DNA from: Ulvibacter antarcticus
GTDB taxonomy: Bacteria; Bacteroidota; Bacteroidia; Flavobacteriales; Flavobacteriaceae
Assembly (NCBI RefSeq): GCF_003688405.1
Contig: NZ_REFC01000016.1
Coordinates: forward strand, 87,134 to 151,133
Direction: 5' to 3'
Length of the DNA: 64,000 nt
A program made the position numbers and the translations under genes. The notes under the pieces were generated by a model. That model had not been told where the DNA came from and did no database searches. It saw only the letters and a program-made list of their open reading frames with translations. Below, piece by piece: positions 52,539-62,283 of the stretch (positions are counted from its first letter, which is position 1; the number at the start of each line of letters is the position of its first letter).

Positions 52539-54302
52539 ATGCAAAGATCAATACGTCTACATTTTATAGCAATTTTACTAATATCGCTAACAGTTTCTGC
52601 TCAAAACAATACTGCTAAAAAAGCATCACTTGCTCCAGATGGAACGATAATGGTAGAAAACATAATTCTTCCGGAGGAACTATCAAATTTAAACCCTTTA
52701 CAACAACCTATCACGGAACTTTTTAGTTTCAGCAGACCAGCAAATCCTCAAATAAAGAATTCAAGAGGAGTAACACTTGCCGATTTGGATATTGATGGAT
52801 TCGACGAGATTATTTTTGGGATCGACACCGAGCTTTATGCGCTAAAAGGTGACGGCTCTATATTATGGCAAAAAACGGTTTTAGGCCCAATACTTCTTCC
52901 TCCTACAGTAGTTGATATGGATAATGATGGCGATATGGAAGTAATTGTAAATACCGGATATCCAACCACAGTAGGACGAATCTACGCCTTAGACCATGTA
53001 GGTAACGATCTTCCGGGATGGCCATTGAACTTTAATGATAAATGGATGATCAACGCCCCGGCTGTTTCCGATCTAGATGATAATGGAACGTTGGATATCA
53101 TTACTTGCGAACGTACCGGAAGTACCGAAGGATATGTACACGCCCTCAACTTAGACGGAACGCCAATTAATGCCAATTGGCCTGTGCAATTTAACGCCAC
53201 CCCTGCCTTTACTCCATCTATAGGTGATATAGACAATGATGGAAATAAAGATGTGGTAATAGCCACTTCTTCCACTGGAATGTACGCCTACGATAGTAAT
53301 GGAACTCTTCTAACAGGTTTTCCAGTGGTCGATTCAAATGTAAAATATTCGTACCAATCACCCATTTTAGTAGACCTCGATAATGACGATACCTTGGAAA
53401 TCGTTGGTAGCAATCATGGTGATGCAGCAGGTTTTTATGTAATGGAACACGACGCAACTTATAGAGCAGGTTGGCCAATTGCAACTGCCGGATGGACCTA
53501 TTCACCTGCCACTGTAGCAGATGTAGATAACAATGGAACTTACGAATTGTTTTTGGCAGACAGGAACACTAGCGGAAACGGTGATCCACTGGATGTGATA
53601 TACGGACTTGCACCAGATGGCTCAAATCTACCTGATTTTCCTATCAACAAATACGGTGGAAATGAAGGCGTAATAAGTATCGCAGATATAAATAATGATG
53701 GTGTGATGGATATTATCTTCGGAAGTGTAATTACCGACGCAAGCGATGTTGGGTACTTACATGCGTATTCCTTAGATGGAAGCGGTGAAATCGCCGGATT
53801 CCCTTTACGCCCTGACGGATTTACATTTCTAAATGGTGCTGTAGTAGGCGATATTGATGGCGACGGGATGATGGACCTAACGGTTAATTCTTATACCCTA
53901 ACCTTTGGAACAGGAACCGACATGGCTTTTGTTACTTCCTATAATTTAGATGTTCCTTACGACGCATCGAAAATATTGAGAAATGGTTATAAAGGAAGTA
54001 ATTTTAGAGATGGATTGGTTACAGAACCGGTTGCAGGTGTTAATGAATTTAACGCTGGAATTAAAGTGACTATTAATCCAAATCCTTCAGATGGAAATCT
54101 AACACTCTCACTGCCATTAAATCTAAATGATGCAACTTTAAAAGTTTATAGTGTTGATGGAAAGGAAGTTTTTTCCGAAGCTACCAACATAGTTGAAAAT
54201 GAAACACTCCAATACAATTTGACATCGCTTAAAAGCGGAATTTACTTTGTCCACATCTCAAGTGGGAATAAGAATTATACTGCTAAATGGATAAGAGAGT
54301 AG
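52539..54302 (+). CDS. FG-GAP/VCBS-repeat protein with T9SS type A sorting domain
   Basis: 587 aa. Signal peptide ends at about residue 22 (LISLTVSAQ). Beta-propeller of FG-GAP loops (LADLDIDGFDEIIFG, VVDMDNDGDMEVIVN, IGDIDNDGNKDVVIA, IADINNDGVMDIIFG). C-terminal sorting domain ITINPNPSDGNLTLSLPL-like to GIYFVHISSGNKNYTAKWIRE. Surface-anchored, calcium-binding. Role unknown. Confidence 0.88.
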   Translation: MQRSIRLHFIAILLISLTVSAQNNTAKKASLAPDGTIMVENIILPEELSNLNPLQQPITELFSFSRPANPQIKNSRGVTLADLDIDGFDEIIFGIDTELYALKGDGSILWQKTVLGPILLPPTVVDMDNDGDMEVIVNTGYPTTVGRIYALDHVGNDLPGWPLNFNDKWMINAPAVSDLDDNGTLDIITCERTGSTEGYVHALNLDGTPINANWPVQFNATPAFTPSIGDIDNDGNKDVVIATSSTGMYAYDSNGTLLTGFPVVDSNVKYSYQSPILVDLDNDDTLEIVGSNHGDAAGFYVMEHDATYRAGWPIATAGWTYSPATVADVDNNGTYELFLADRNTSGNGDPLDVIYGLAPDGSNLPDFPINKYGGNEGVISIADINNDGVMDIIFGSVITDASDVGYLHAYSLDGSGEIAGFPLRPDGFTFLNGAVVGDIDGDGMMDLTVNSYTLTFGTGTDMAFVTSYNLDVPYDASKILRNGYKGSNFRDGLVTEPVAGVNEFNAGIKVTINPNPSDGNLTLSLPLNLNDATLKVYSVDGKEVFSEATNIVENETLQYNLTSLKSGIYFVHISSGNKNYTAKWIRE

Positions 54303-54349
54303 TCAAAAATTGACTTTTTATCTTAAATTGGTAATAAAAATACTCGACT

Positions 54350-54415
54350 TGTCAGGTCGAGCGCAGTCGAGACCCACTCAATATCTTGTAACTTTAAGTT
54401 CTCGACTGCGCTTGA
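54350..54415. repeat. Inverted REP-like repeat pair between convergent genes
   Basis: GGTCGAGCGCAGTCGAGACC near 54355-54374 faces TTCTCGACTGCGCTTGAAC near 54399-54417. The arms are complementary (AGCGCAGTCGAGA/TCTCGACTGCGCT) and separated by about 27 bases. It shares GAGCGCAGTCGA with the insertion in trpF. May also terminate both convergent genes. Confidence 0.65.
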
Positions 54416-54436
54416 ACAGACATAGAACAAAATACT

Positions 54437-55486
54437 TTATTCTATAACATGTCTGGAATACGTACGCCATTTTTCAAGACATGCCTGCATATCATCTGGA
54501 ATAGGGGCTTCAAAACGAAGCATTTCTCCACTTACAGGATGTTTAAATCCAAGAGTTCTTGCATGTAATGCTTGACGAGGCAGCGCTTTGAAACAGTTCT
54601 CAACAAACTGCTTGTATTTACTAAATGTAGTACCCTTTAAAATTCGCTCCCCTCCGTAACGTTCATCATTAAAAAGTGTATGTCCAATATATTTCATATG
54701 GACACGAATTTGATGAGTTCGGCCAGTTTCTAATCTACAAGAAACTAAGGTCACATAGGTAAGTCGTTCCAACACCTTATAATGAGTGACTGCCGGTTTC
54801 CCTTTCTCATCGGCATCATCGCCTTCAAAAACAGTATTCTGCAATCTATTTTTTGGATGTCGGCCAATATTTCCTTCAATAGTACCTTCGTCCTCCTCCA
54901 TATTTCCCCATGCAATCGCGACATATTCCCGTTCGGTCGTTTTTTTAAAAAATTGACGCGACAATTTTGTCATAGCAATTTCAGTCTTGGCGACTACCAG
55001 TAATCCGCTGGTATCTTTATCGATTCGATGCACAAGTCCTGGGCGATTACTACTATTATTAGGAAGATTATCGAAATGAAAAGTAAGCGCATTTATTAGA
55101 GTACCACTGTAGTTTCCGTGTCCGGGATGCACCACCATACCAGCCTCCTTATTTACCACCAGTACATCATCATCTTCATATACAATATTGATAGGGATAT
55201 CTTCTGGTTTTAGCAAATACTCATAGGGAGGATGTTCAAAAAGCACAGTAATAATGTCGTTGGGCTTCACCTTATAATTGGATTTGACCGCAACATCATT
55301 GACAAAAATATTTCCGTCTTTTGCTGATTTCTGAATTTTATTCCGTGTAGCATTTTCTACCTTATTCATAAGGTACTTATCAATGCGAAGCGGCTGTTGC
55401 CCCTTGTCTGCTACAAATCTGAAATGTTCGTATAAATCGTCGTTGCCCTGATCCTCTTCAGGGACTTCGTAATTAGTTTCCTCCAT
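54437..55486 (-). CDS. rluD: RluD-family 23S rRNA pseudouridine synthase
   Basis: 349 aa. N-terminal S4 domain (LRIDKYLMNKVENATRNKIQ, NVAVKSN-like), catalytic RLD-type motif in GLVHRIDKDTSGLLVVAKT, and GRTHQIRVHMKYIGHTLFND. Isomerises uridines in 23S rRNA, probably the 1911/1915/1917 set. Overlaps the PASTA gene by 14 bases. Confidence 0.92.
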   Translation of the reverse strand: MEETNYEVPEEDQGNDDLYEHFRFVADKGQQPLRIDKYLMNKVENATRNKIQKSAKDGNIFVNDVAVKSNYKVKPNDIITVLFEHPPYEYLLKPEDIPINIVYEDDDVLVVNKEAGMVVHPGHGNYSGTLINALTFHFDNLPNNSSNRPGLVHRIDKDTSGLLVVAKTEIAMTKLSRQFFKKTTEREYVAIAWGNMEEDEGTIEGNIGRHPKNRLQNTVFEGDDADEKGKPAVTHYKVLERLTYVTLVSCRLETGRTHQIRVHMKYIGHTLFNDERYGGERILKGTTFSKYKQFVENCFKALPRQALHARTLGFKHPVSGEMLRFEAPIPDDMQACLEKWRTYSRHVIE

Positions 55487-56081
55487 CTTCCTCTATTTCT
55501 TCTATGTTTTCTTCGGAAGCCTCATTAACGCGATTTTGAGATCCATCACCAACGATAAGATCAATTTCTGAAGTCTTCGGAATTTCAGTACCCGGCTCTA
55601 GCTTACTTCCTTTATAACGAAGTTCTAATACATGGTCACTAATATGAGGGCGTGTGCTTACTTTCCCTATTTTAAAGCCCATCGCTAATAAGGTAGGCTG
55701 CGCTTGACGTCCGGTTTTCCCTAAAACGTTAGGCACTTTTATTTTTCGGTAATCTGAAGGATTTAAAGTAAGGTAGATCTTTCGATTTTCCTTTACAAAC
55801 TTCCCTGCCTTCGGAATTTGCTCAATAACCGAATATTTTGGATAATCCGGATTGTAATTCGCAGAATCGAGAATTTCATAACGCAGGTCTAATTCTTCCA
55901 ATTGCTCTTCTACTTTATCTAAAGACATAGTAGCTAGATTAGGCACCTCAATTTTCTGACTGTGATTGGTTGTAGATCGCAACCACCAAAGAATTAAAAA
56001 GGAAAGAACGACAAGGGCTAGAACTGCAAATAGCAGTTGCTTTAAAAAAGCCTTCGTAAATAAATATCGAAAAAATGTCAT
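55473..56081 (-). CDS. PASTA-domain membrane protein
   Basis: 202 aa. One N-terminal TM helix (LFAVLALVVLSFLILWWL), then PASTA-type repeats (EVPNLATMSLDKVEEQLEEL, VPNVLGKTGRQAQPTLLAMG) and an acidic tail. PASTA domains bind peptidoglycan or stabilise cell-wall enzymes. The Ddl gene is divergent next door, and the downstream partner is RluD, an arrangement common in Flavobacteriia. Confidence 0.88.
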   Translation of the reverse strand: MTFFRYLFTKAFLKQLLFAVLALVVLSFLILWWLRSTTNHSQKIEVPNLATMSLDKVEEQLEELDLRYEILDSANYNPDYPKYSVIEQIPKAGKFVKENRKIYLTLNPSDYRKIKVPNVLGKTGRQAQPTLLAMGFKIGKVSTRPHISDHVLELRYKGSKLEPGTEIPKTSEIDLIVGDGSQNRVNEASEENIEEIEEDGGN

Positions 56082-56360
56082 AGATGATTAATTGAAGCGC
56101 AAAAATATAAAACCTGAAGCAGATTAAGTTAAAAAAAGAAACAACAAATGCCGAAATACGCTTTTCGACCTTCAAGTTTCTTAATTATTTATCATATCGG
56201 ACGAATCTAACATGTAAATAAAATGTTCTCACTAGTACAATTATCATTTGAAGTATCATTAATTTCAACTAATTTCGTGTTACTAGCGTTTATGGCTAAA
56301 GGATCTTAATTTAACCATATATTACAGCTTAAGTGTTAACGATCTATTTTTGCTTTTGTT

Positions 56361-57350
56361 ATGACTAAAAAAAATGTTGCCGTCGTTATGGGTGGTTATT
56401 CCAGTGAATTTGAAATTTCACTTAAAAGTGGCGCTGTGGTATGCGAATCGCTCGACACCGAAAAATATAATATCTATCCAATACATATATTAAAGAAGGG
56501 TTGGTATTTTATTTCAGAATCTGGAGATAAACATTCAGTTAGTAAAGAGAACTTTAGTTTCAAGAATGGAGATATTACCATTGTGCCCGATGTTATATTT
56601 AATACGGTGCACGGAACTCCAGGTGAAGACGGATTGCTTCAGTCGTATTGGGATCTAATTGGGATGCCTCATACCACCACCGGATTTTATCAGGCGGCAT
56701 TAAGCTTTAATAAACGTGATTGTCTTTCTGTATTAAAGAACTTCGGAATAAAATGCGCCAATTCTTACTACATCAATAAAGGAAGCGAAATTCCTTCCGA
56801 AGAAATTGTAAAAAAAGTAGGACTTCCGTGTTTTGTGAAACCAAATCGTGCTGGATCCAGTTTCGGAGTGAGCAAAGTAAATACGCTCGACCAGTTGCTT
56901 CCCGCAATAGACAAAGCATTTAAAGAAGACCATGAAGTGATTATTGAAACAGCGCTGGTTGGTCCAGAAGTTTCGGTAGGTGTGTATACCAACCAAGGAA
57001 AATTGGTAGTTTTTTCTCCAACCGAAATAGTTTCAGAAAATGACTTCTTCGATTACGAAGCCAAATATTTGGGTAAATCACAAGAAATAACACCAGCCCG
57101 TATTTCCGAAGAAGAAACGATAAAAGTTCAAAATGAAGCCAAGCACGTTTACAGTATTTTAAACATGGCTGGAGTTACGCGAAGTGAATTTATTTTACAG
57201 AACGGCGAACCGTATTTTATAGAAACCAATACTACTCCTGGATTATCGAAAGAAAGTATCATTCCAAAACAAGCAAGAGAAGCAGGTATGACACTCACTC
57301 AATTCTTCGGAATTTTAATAGAAGAAGCCTTATCGAGAACGATAAAATAG
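56361..57350 (+). CDS. ddl: D-alanine-D-alanine ligase
   Basis: 329 aa, ATP-grasp. VAVVMGGYSSEFEISLKSG, NTVHGTPGEDGLLQSYWDLI, LPCFVKPNRAGSSFGVSKV (ATP Lys), and EFILQNGEPYFIETNTTPGL (Mg-binding Glu/Asn). Makes D-Ala-D-Ala for peptidoglycan. TATTTTTG-like -7 near 56345. Confidence 0.95.
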   Translation: MTKKNVAVVMGGYSSEFEISLKSGAVVCESLDTEKYNIYPIHILKKGWYFISESGDKHSVSKENFSFKNGDITIVPDVIFNTVHGTPGEDGLLQSYWDLIGMPHTTTGFYQAALSFNKRDCLSVLKNFGIKCANSYYINKGSEIPSEEIVKKVGLPCFVKPNRAGSSFGVSKVNTLDQLLPAIDKAFKEDHEVIIETALVGPEVSVGVYTNQGKLVVFSPTEIVSENDFFDYEAKYLGKSQEITPARISEEETIKVQNEAKHVYSILNMAGVTRSEFILQNGEPYFIETNTTPGLSKESIIPKQAREAGMTLTQFFGILIEEALSRTIK

Positions 57351-57420
57351 CTTTCAAAACCATTTATCACATCCGTCATTAAAATATACTGTAACTTAGA
57401 GAATTGAAATAGATGTGAAA

Positions 57421-57451
57421 TGCTGGAAGCTGGGAGTTGGAGCTGGGAGTT
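57421..57451. repeat. Degenerate tandem GCTGGGAG repeat
   Basis: GCTGGAAGCTGGGAGTTGGAGCTGGGAG, units of GCTGGGAG/TTGGAG in the ddl-coaD gap. Short direct-repeat tract of the kind scattered in Flavobacteriia intergenic DNA. Confidence 0.4.
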
Positions 57452-57491
57452 TCATGATTGATTAAATAAAAATTACAGTGAAAATTATATT

Positions 57492-57947
57492 ATGAAAAAA
57501 ATTGCTGTCTTTCCGGGTTCGTTCGATCCTATTACAATAGGACATATTGACGTATTGAAAAGAGCATTGCCGCTTTTTGATGAGATAATCGTTGCAATTG
57601 GAGTGAACGCAGATAAGAAGTATATGTTTTCACTCGAAGATCGTAAACGATTTATAGAAGCATCCTTTGCAAATGATAACAAGATTCAAGTTAAAACTTA
57701 CAAAGGTCTCACGGCCAAATTTTGTCTAAAGGAAAAAGCCCAATTTATTTTAAGAGGACTTAGAAATACTTCCGATTTCAATTATGAACAGCCCATCGCA
57801 CAAACCAATGCATTAATGACTGGAGTAGAAAGTATTTTTATAATGTGTTCGCCTGAGGTGAGTAATATTTCCTCTTCTATAGTTCGGGATGTCCTAAGAA
57901 ATGAAGGTGATGCTAGCAAATTGGTGCCTGAAGTTGTTTTAAAATAA
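57492..57947 (+). CDS. coaD: Pantetheine-phosphate adenylyltransferase
   Basis: 151 aa. Nucleotidyltransferase motif FPGSFDPITIGHIDVLKRAL (HxGH type), RGLRNTSDFNYEQPIAQTN, and ISSSIVRDVLRNEGD (ISSTxVR type). Penultimate step of CoA synthesis. Confidence 0.95.
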   Translation: MKKIAVFPGSFDPITIGHIDVLKRALPLFDEIIVAIGVNADKKYMFSLEDRKRFIEASFANDNKIQVKTYKGLTAKFCLKEKAQFILRGLRNTSDFNYEQPIAQTNALMTGVESIFIMCSPEVSNISSSIVRDVLRNEGDASKLVPEVVLK

Positions 57948-57967
57948 TAGAGAGAACGAAATCCACC

Positions 57968-58948
57968 TCAATTTAAATTTGTCACGGTTAAACTCGATGA
58001 GAATCCAGCCTGATAAGGTCGCCCAGACTTCACAATAGCAAAAGCCTGTTTTACCAATTTGTTCGAAACAGCTATCATAGCGAGTTTTTTACTTTTTCCT
58101 TGATCGACCAACCGATCATAGAGTTCCTTGCATGCTTCATTAGACTGACTTGCCGTAAAAGCGCACAGAAACAGTAAAGTTCGCAATTTCTTGTTTCCAA
58201 TCTTGCTTATCCGACTTCTCCCCCTTACACTGCTTCCCGATTGTCGAATCGTTGGCGTGATACCTATATAACTACATAGCTTAGCAGCGGAATCGAATTT
58301 TGAGAAGCCATCTGTTACTACGATCAGACTTAAAGCGGTTTGTATTCCAATACCCGGAATCGAAAACAACAGGGAAAACTGTTCGCCATAATATCGGAGC
58401 ACAATCTGCATCAACTTTTTATCCATCATTGCGATCTCTTTATTAAGATGTTTTAAATCTCGTCTTAGTGATCTAAACACAAATTTTGATGGAATGCCGA
58501 GCACCTCTTCCCCGTGGATCTTATTTTTAGCAGCGGTGCGATTTTTAAGATAATGATCACGAAGGCTGAACAATTGCATTGCCTCTTGCCTAAATGACGA
58601 AGGTGCAGTAAAAAGCGGTACTTCATATAACTGTCCATATTCACAAATGGCCTTGGCGTCGCTTTTATCAGTTTTTATTTTTGCAAGTTTCATTTGCATA
58701 AAACGTTTCACTGAAAGCGGATTTACCACAGAGGTCGGAATTCCTTTTCTGTACAGAAACTGTGATAAACGAGCGTGATATAAACCTGTCGCTTCCATAA
58801 CTACTAGACTGTCTTTAGACACATCTTTTCGAAAGGCAGCAAAACCTTCATCATTATTTGCAAATTGTCTATGCGGTATGGTTTCCCCTACCACATCAAA
58901 GACATCTTTGCTAATGTCCACCCCAATTATTTCACTGAATGAGCTCAT
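57968..58948 (-). CDS. IS110-family transposase (DEDD/serine recombinase type)
   Basis: 326 aa from the ATG at 58948; an upstream TTG at 58981 would add 11 residues. N-terminal RuvC-like DEDD domain: IIGVDISKDVFDVVGE, VVMEATGLYHARLSQFLY, KTDKSDAKAICEYGQLYE. C-terminal Transposase_20 domain with helix-hairpin SIPGIGIQTALSLIVVTDGF and the catalytic-serine region QSGSSVRGRSRISKIGNKKL. All key motifs are present, so it appears intact. IS110 elements have no inverted repeats and use a bridge RNA made from the non-coding end; see 59006-59076. Exact element ends not determined. Confidence 0.9.
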   Translation of the reverse strand: MSSFSEIIGVDISKDVFDVVGETIPHRQFANNDEGFAAFRKDVSKDSLVVMEATGLYHARLSQFLYRKGIPTSVVNPLSVKRFMQMKLAKIKTDKSDAKAICEYGQLYEVPLFTAPSSFRQEAMQLFSLRDHYLKNRTAAKNKIHGEEVLGIPSKFVFRSLRRDLKHLNKEIAMMDKKLMQIVLRYYGEQFSLLFSIPGIGIQTALSLIVVTDGFSKFDSAAKLCSYIGITPTIRQSGSSVRGRSRISKIGNKKLRTLLFLCAFTASQSNEACKELYDRLVDQGKSKKLAMIAVSNKLVKQAFAIVKSGRPYQAGFSSSLTVTNLN

Positions 58949-59005
58949 GAGGACGTTTTCTGAAGGTTCAGTTAATCTCAATTTTATGCGATGCCAAGAC
59001 CACCT

Positions 59006-59076
59006 AAAGAGAGAGGATTAACGCTGTTGTCGAAGTCTAAAGCTTCATCGTATAACCTAATCTTGTTTCTCTCTTT
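59006..59076 (-). ncRNA. Candidate IS110 bridge RNA core hairpin
   Basis: Upstream of the transposase (minus strand), AAAGAGAGA (59068-59076 complement) pairs with TCTCTCTTT (59006-59014 complement) across about 53 nt that include a GAAG-ctttaga-CTTC hairpin (59032-59046). Bridge RNAs of IS110 elements come from this non-coding end and have stem-loops with guide loops. Structure seen, role inferred. Confidence 0.4.
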
Positions 59077-59186
59077 TTATTCTGAAATTAATACATTAAG
59101 GTACGAATTATTTCAATTCATTCTGAGAAAATGACAGACTTATTATATGAGGCAAGTGAGGTTTAAAAATAATTTTAAAGCACAAA

Positions 59187-59215
59187 AAAACTCCTTCAGT
59201 TTCCTGAAAGAGTTT
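59187..59215 (-). terminator. Terminator of rpsT
   Basis: AAACTCcTTCAG-tttc-CTGAAaGAGTTT with flanking A/T runs, 25 bases past the rpsT stop. Confidence 0.7.
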
Positions 59216-59239
59216 ATAATAAGATATAAGAATATAGAT

Positions 59240-59491
59240 CTATAAAGCTGCTACGTGCTTAGCCATATTCGATTTTAGGTTGGAAGCCTTATTATCATGG
59301 ATAATATTCTTCTTCGCTAATCTATCGATCATGGACACAACTTCCGGAAACATTTTTTCAGCCTCTGCCTTAGTTGTAAGCTCTTTGAATTTCTTCATAG
59401 CATTACGAGCAGTCTTATGCTGGTAACGGTTGCGTAAACGCTTTGTTTCGCTGTTTCTAATTCTCTTTAATGCTGACTTATGATTCGCCAT
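59240..59491 (-). CDS. rpsT: 30S ribosomal protein S20
   Basis: 83 aa, basic helical. MANHKSALKRIRNSETKRLR, then KTARNAMKKFKELTTKAEAE and the end KNIIHDNKASNLKSNMAKHV. Normal length for S20. Lies next to tRNA-Glu and, on the other side, to the IS110 element. Confidence 0.96.
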   Translation of the reverse strand: MANHKSALKRIRNSETKRLRNRYQHKTARNAMKKFKELTTKAEAEKMFPEVVSMIDRLAKKNIIHDNKASNLKSNMAKHVAAL

Positions 59492-59519
59492 TTTGCTTTT
59501 CTTTAATTCTTATCTTTTG

Positions 59520-59591
59520 TAGTCCGTAGGGGAATCGAACCCCTGTTACCAGGATGAAAACCTGGCGTCCTAACCCCTAGACGAACGGACC
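59520..59591 (-). tRNA. tRNA-Glu (anticodon TTC)
   Basis: Minus strand starts GGTCCGTTCGTCTAGGGGTT; anticodon arm CCAGG-TTTTCAT-CCTGG (anticodon TTC); T-arm AGGGGTTCGATTCCCCT; acceptor end ACGGACT plus discriminator A. CCA not encoded. 72 nt, complete cloverleaf. Confidence 0.95.
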
Positions 59592-59707
59592 ATTGTTTAT
59601 TTTAAACCATATTGACAATTAATTACAATAATTTATGTCTTTCAGGCGGGTGCAAAAATACAACTATTTTTAACTGTTGCAAATCCTTTCAAACTTTTTT
59701 TAAAAAA

Positions 59708-61183
59708 TTAATAAGCTTTTGCAAATAACACCCTATAAGACGAAGGTTTTCCAGTCACCATACAGCTTCCTTCCTCTTGCTTAACATCAATTGGAATGCA
59801 ACGTATGGTTGCTTTCGTTTCATTTTTTATACGCTCTTCAGTCTCGGTAGTGCCATCCCAATGGGCTGATACAAAACCGCCTTTGGTATCGATTATTTCT
59901 TTAAACTCATCGTAACTGGACACCTCAGTTGTATGTTCAGATCGATAGTTTAGCGCTCTATTGTATAAATTATCTTGGATTTCATCCATCAAAGCGACAA
60001 TTTTATCCACGACAACACCCTTATCCATCACTTCCTTTTGAAGTGTATCCCGTCTGGCAACTTCAAAAGTACCTTTCTCAAGATCTTTAGGTCCTATTGC
60101 AATTCGAACCGGCACACCTTTCAATTCGTACTCATTAAATTTCCAACCCGGTTTTTGTGTATCGCGGTCATCGAATTTCACTCTAAGTCCTTTGGCTCTT
60201 AATTCTTTCTGAAGTTCCCTTGCAACAACACTTACTTCTTCCAGCTGCTCTTCTCCTCTGTAAATAGGGACAATTACAACTTGATCCGGAGCTAATTTTG
60301 GAGGTAATACCAATCCATTATCATCACTATGTGTCATAACCAACGCACCCATTAAACGCGTTGAAACACCCCAGGATGTGGCCCAAACATATTCTTGTTT
60401 TCCTTCTTTTGTTGCGTATTTTACATCAAAGGCTTTAGCGAAATTTTGCCCTAAAAAGTGGGAAGTTCCTGCCTGCAATGCTTTTCCATCCTGCATTAAA
60501 GCTTCAATGCAATAGGTTTCCAAAGCGCCAGCGAATCGTTCACTTTCGGTCTTTGTTCCTTTAATCACCGGTACAGCCATATAGTTTTCAACAAACTCGG
60601 CATAAACATTCATCATTTGTTCCGCTTCTGCAATAGCTTCCTTTTTTGTAGCATGAGCAGTATGACCTTCCTGCCATAGAAACTCGGTGGTACGTAAAAA
60701 AAGACGCGTTCGCATTTCCCAACGCACTACATTCGCCCATTGATTTATTAATAATGGAAGATCACGATACGATTGTATCCATTTGCGATAAGTGTCCCAG
60801 ATAATAGTTTCGGAAGTTGGTCTTACGATAAGCTCTTCTTCCAACTTCGCATCTGGATCTACAATAATCCCACTTCCATCTTCAGCATTTTTAAGTCGAT
60901 AATGCGTAACAACAGCACATTCTTTTGCAAATCCATCTACGTGACTTGCCTCTTTACTAAAATATGATTTAGGGATAAAAATTGGAAAGTAAGCATTTTG
61001 ATGTCCCGTTTCTTTAAACATACGGTCCAATTCGGCCTGCATTTTTTCCCAAATAGCATACCCATAAGGTTTAATTACCATACAACCTCTAACTCCCGAG
61101 TTTTCAGCAAGATCAGCCTGTATGACCAATTCGTTATACCATTTTGAATAATCTTCCCCTCTGGTCGTTAAATTCTTTGCCAT
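59708..61183 (-). CDS. proS: Prolyl-tRNA synthetase (eukaryote/archaeal-type ProRS)
   Basis: 491 aa from the ATG at 61183 ([20 protein letters not shown]); nine further codons upstream are open but not needed. Class II motifs: [62 protein letters not shown]. It lacks the bacterial insertion domain and has the C-terminal zinc-like extension of the archaeal form (ending [13 protein letters not shown]), as is normal for Bacteroidota. Confidence 0.95.
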   Translation of the reverse strand: MAKNLTTRGEDYSKWYNELVIQADLAENSGVRGCMVIKPYGYAIWEKMQAELDRMFKETGHQNAYFPIFIPKSYFSKEASHVDGFAKECAVVTHYRLKNAEDGSGIIVDPDAKLEEELIVRPTSETIIWDTYRKWIQSYRDLPLLINQWANVVRWEMRTRLFLRTTEFLWQEGHTAHATKKEAIAEAEQMMNVYAEFVENYMAVPVIKGTKTESERFAGALETYCIEALMQDGKALQAGTSHFLGQNFAKAFDVKYATKEGKQEYVWATSWGVSTRLMGALVMTHSDDNGLVLPPKLAPDQVVIVPIYRGEEQLEEVSVVARELQKELRAKGLRVKFDDRDTQKPGWKFNEYELKGVPVRIAIGPKDLEKGTFEVARRDTLQKEVMDKGVVVDKIVALMDEIQDNLYNRALNYRSEHTTEVSSYDEFKEIIDTKGGFVSAHWDGTTETEERIKNETKATIRCIPIDVKQEEGSCMVTGKPSSYRVLFAKAY

Positions 61184-61283
61184 GCCCTTAGTTTGGCACA
61201 AATATTGCACCTTTTTATTTAATTAGTAGATCTCGGCAAAACTACTTATTTTTATAATGTCCAACAATTAAAAAACTGCTATT

Positions 61284-62252
61284 ATGCATACCTCTATCAT
61301 ACATCTAAAAAAAGCCATTCCATTTATATTTTCAGGAGTGGTCGTGCTTTTACTTAGTGCTTGTGGCGCTCATAACAATGGGTATAGCGACACCGACGGT
61401 ATTTATTCTTCGGAAAACGCTGTTACTTCCGAAAACACTTCCGAAGAAACAGACAAAGCCAACTATTATAAACAATATTTTAAGTCAAAATCTGGTGAAT
61501 ATGACGCACTTGATACTGAAGACGCGATATTTACCGACGTTGAAGCTTACTCTTCTACAGATACGCTAGATGAAGACGGCTATATTGTAACAGAAGACGC
61601 TGAATATTCAGAAGAAAATGGTGCATGGGGAACAAATCCTGAAGGTACAACAATCAATATTTATAATACAGGTGGCTATGGTTATGGTTACTGGCACAAT
61701 CCTTACCGATATAGTGGTTGGGGCTATGGATACAATTGGGGTTATCCTAATTGGGGTATAAGTTATGGTTGGGGTTACCCTTACTATGGAGGTTATTATT
61801 GCTCTCCGTTTTATGGAGGATACTACAATCCTTATTACGGAAACTATGGTTACGGATATGGCTATGGATATGGTTATGGCGGTAATCATTATGCATACAA
61901 CAACAGAGGACGCAGCAATACAAATCTTTATAATGGTCGTTACACAGCAAGAAACCGATCGAATGTTGCTTCAAACAGAAGAAGTTCATATTCCAGAGCT
62001 GAAAATACAAGACGTACTAATAGTAATACAGTGCGATCTAACACTACTAGAAGCGAAGGATACAATAGTACAACTCCAAGAACGACGCGTTCTACGACAA
62101 CAAGAACGCCACGAACTACACGTCAAACAACAACAAGAACACCTCAAACTACACGGTCAAGTTCAACGAGATCTACTACTAGATCTTCATCCACTTCACG
62201 TAGTAGTGGAACTACAAGAAGTAGTGGAGGAAAACGAGGAGGACGCAACTAA
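61284..62252 (+). CDS. Lipoprotein with Tyr/Gly-rich and Arg/Thr/Ser-rich regions
   Basis: 322 aa. Lipoprotein signal ends at VVVLLLSAC. An acidic N-terminal part (EDAIFTDVEAYSSTDTLDED) is followed by a low-complexity Tyr/Gly/Trp region (about 130-205: YGYGYWHNPYRYSGWGYGYN) and a highly basic Arg/Thr/Ser tail (TTRTPRTTRQTTTRTPQTTR). No enzymatic domain. Composition suggests an outer-membrane-anchored sticky or phase-separating surface protein. Not recognised; the gene at 62284 follows 31 bases later. Confidence 0.7.
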   Translation: MHTSIIHLKKAIPFIFSGVVVLLLSACGAHNNGYSDTDGIYSSENAVTSENTSEETDKANYYKQYFKSKSGEYDALDTEDAIFTDVEAYSSTDTLDEDGYIVTEDAEYSEENGAWGTNPEGTTINIYNTGGYGYGYWHNPYRYSGWGYGYNWGYPNWGISYGWGYPYYGGYYCSPFYGGYYNPYYGNYGYGYGYGYGYGGNHYAYNNRGRSNTNLYNGRYTARNRSNVASNRRSSYSRAENTRRTNSNTVRSNTTRSEGYNSTTPRTTRSTTTRTPRTTRQTTTRTPQTTRSSSTRSTTRSSSTSRSSGTTRSSGGKRGGRN

Positions 62253-62283
62253 TCTGCTTAGAGGTTCTTATTAATACAATTCT

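Noticed and set aside
57421..57451. Short GCTGGGAG tract as a CRISPR or att site
   Set aside because: Only a few degenerate units without spacers or a partner repeat.
61608..62274. Long ORFs in other frames over the Tyr/Gly/Arg/Thr-rich lipoprotein
   Set aside because: Low-complexity DNA gives open frames on both strands; only the frame with the lipoprotein signal is credible.
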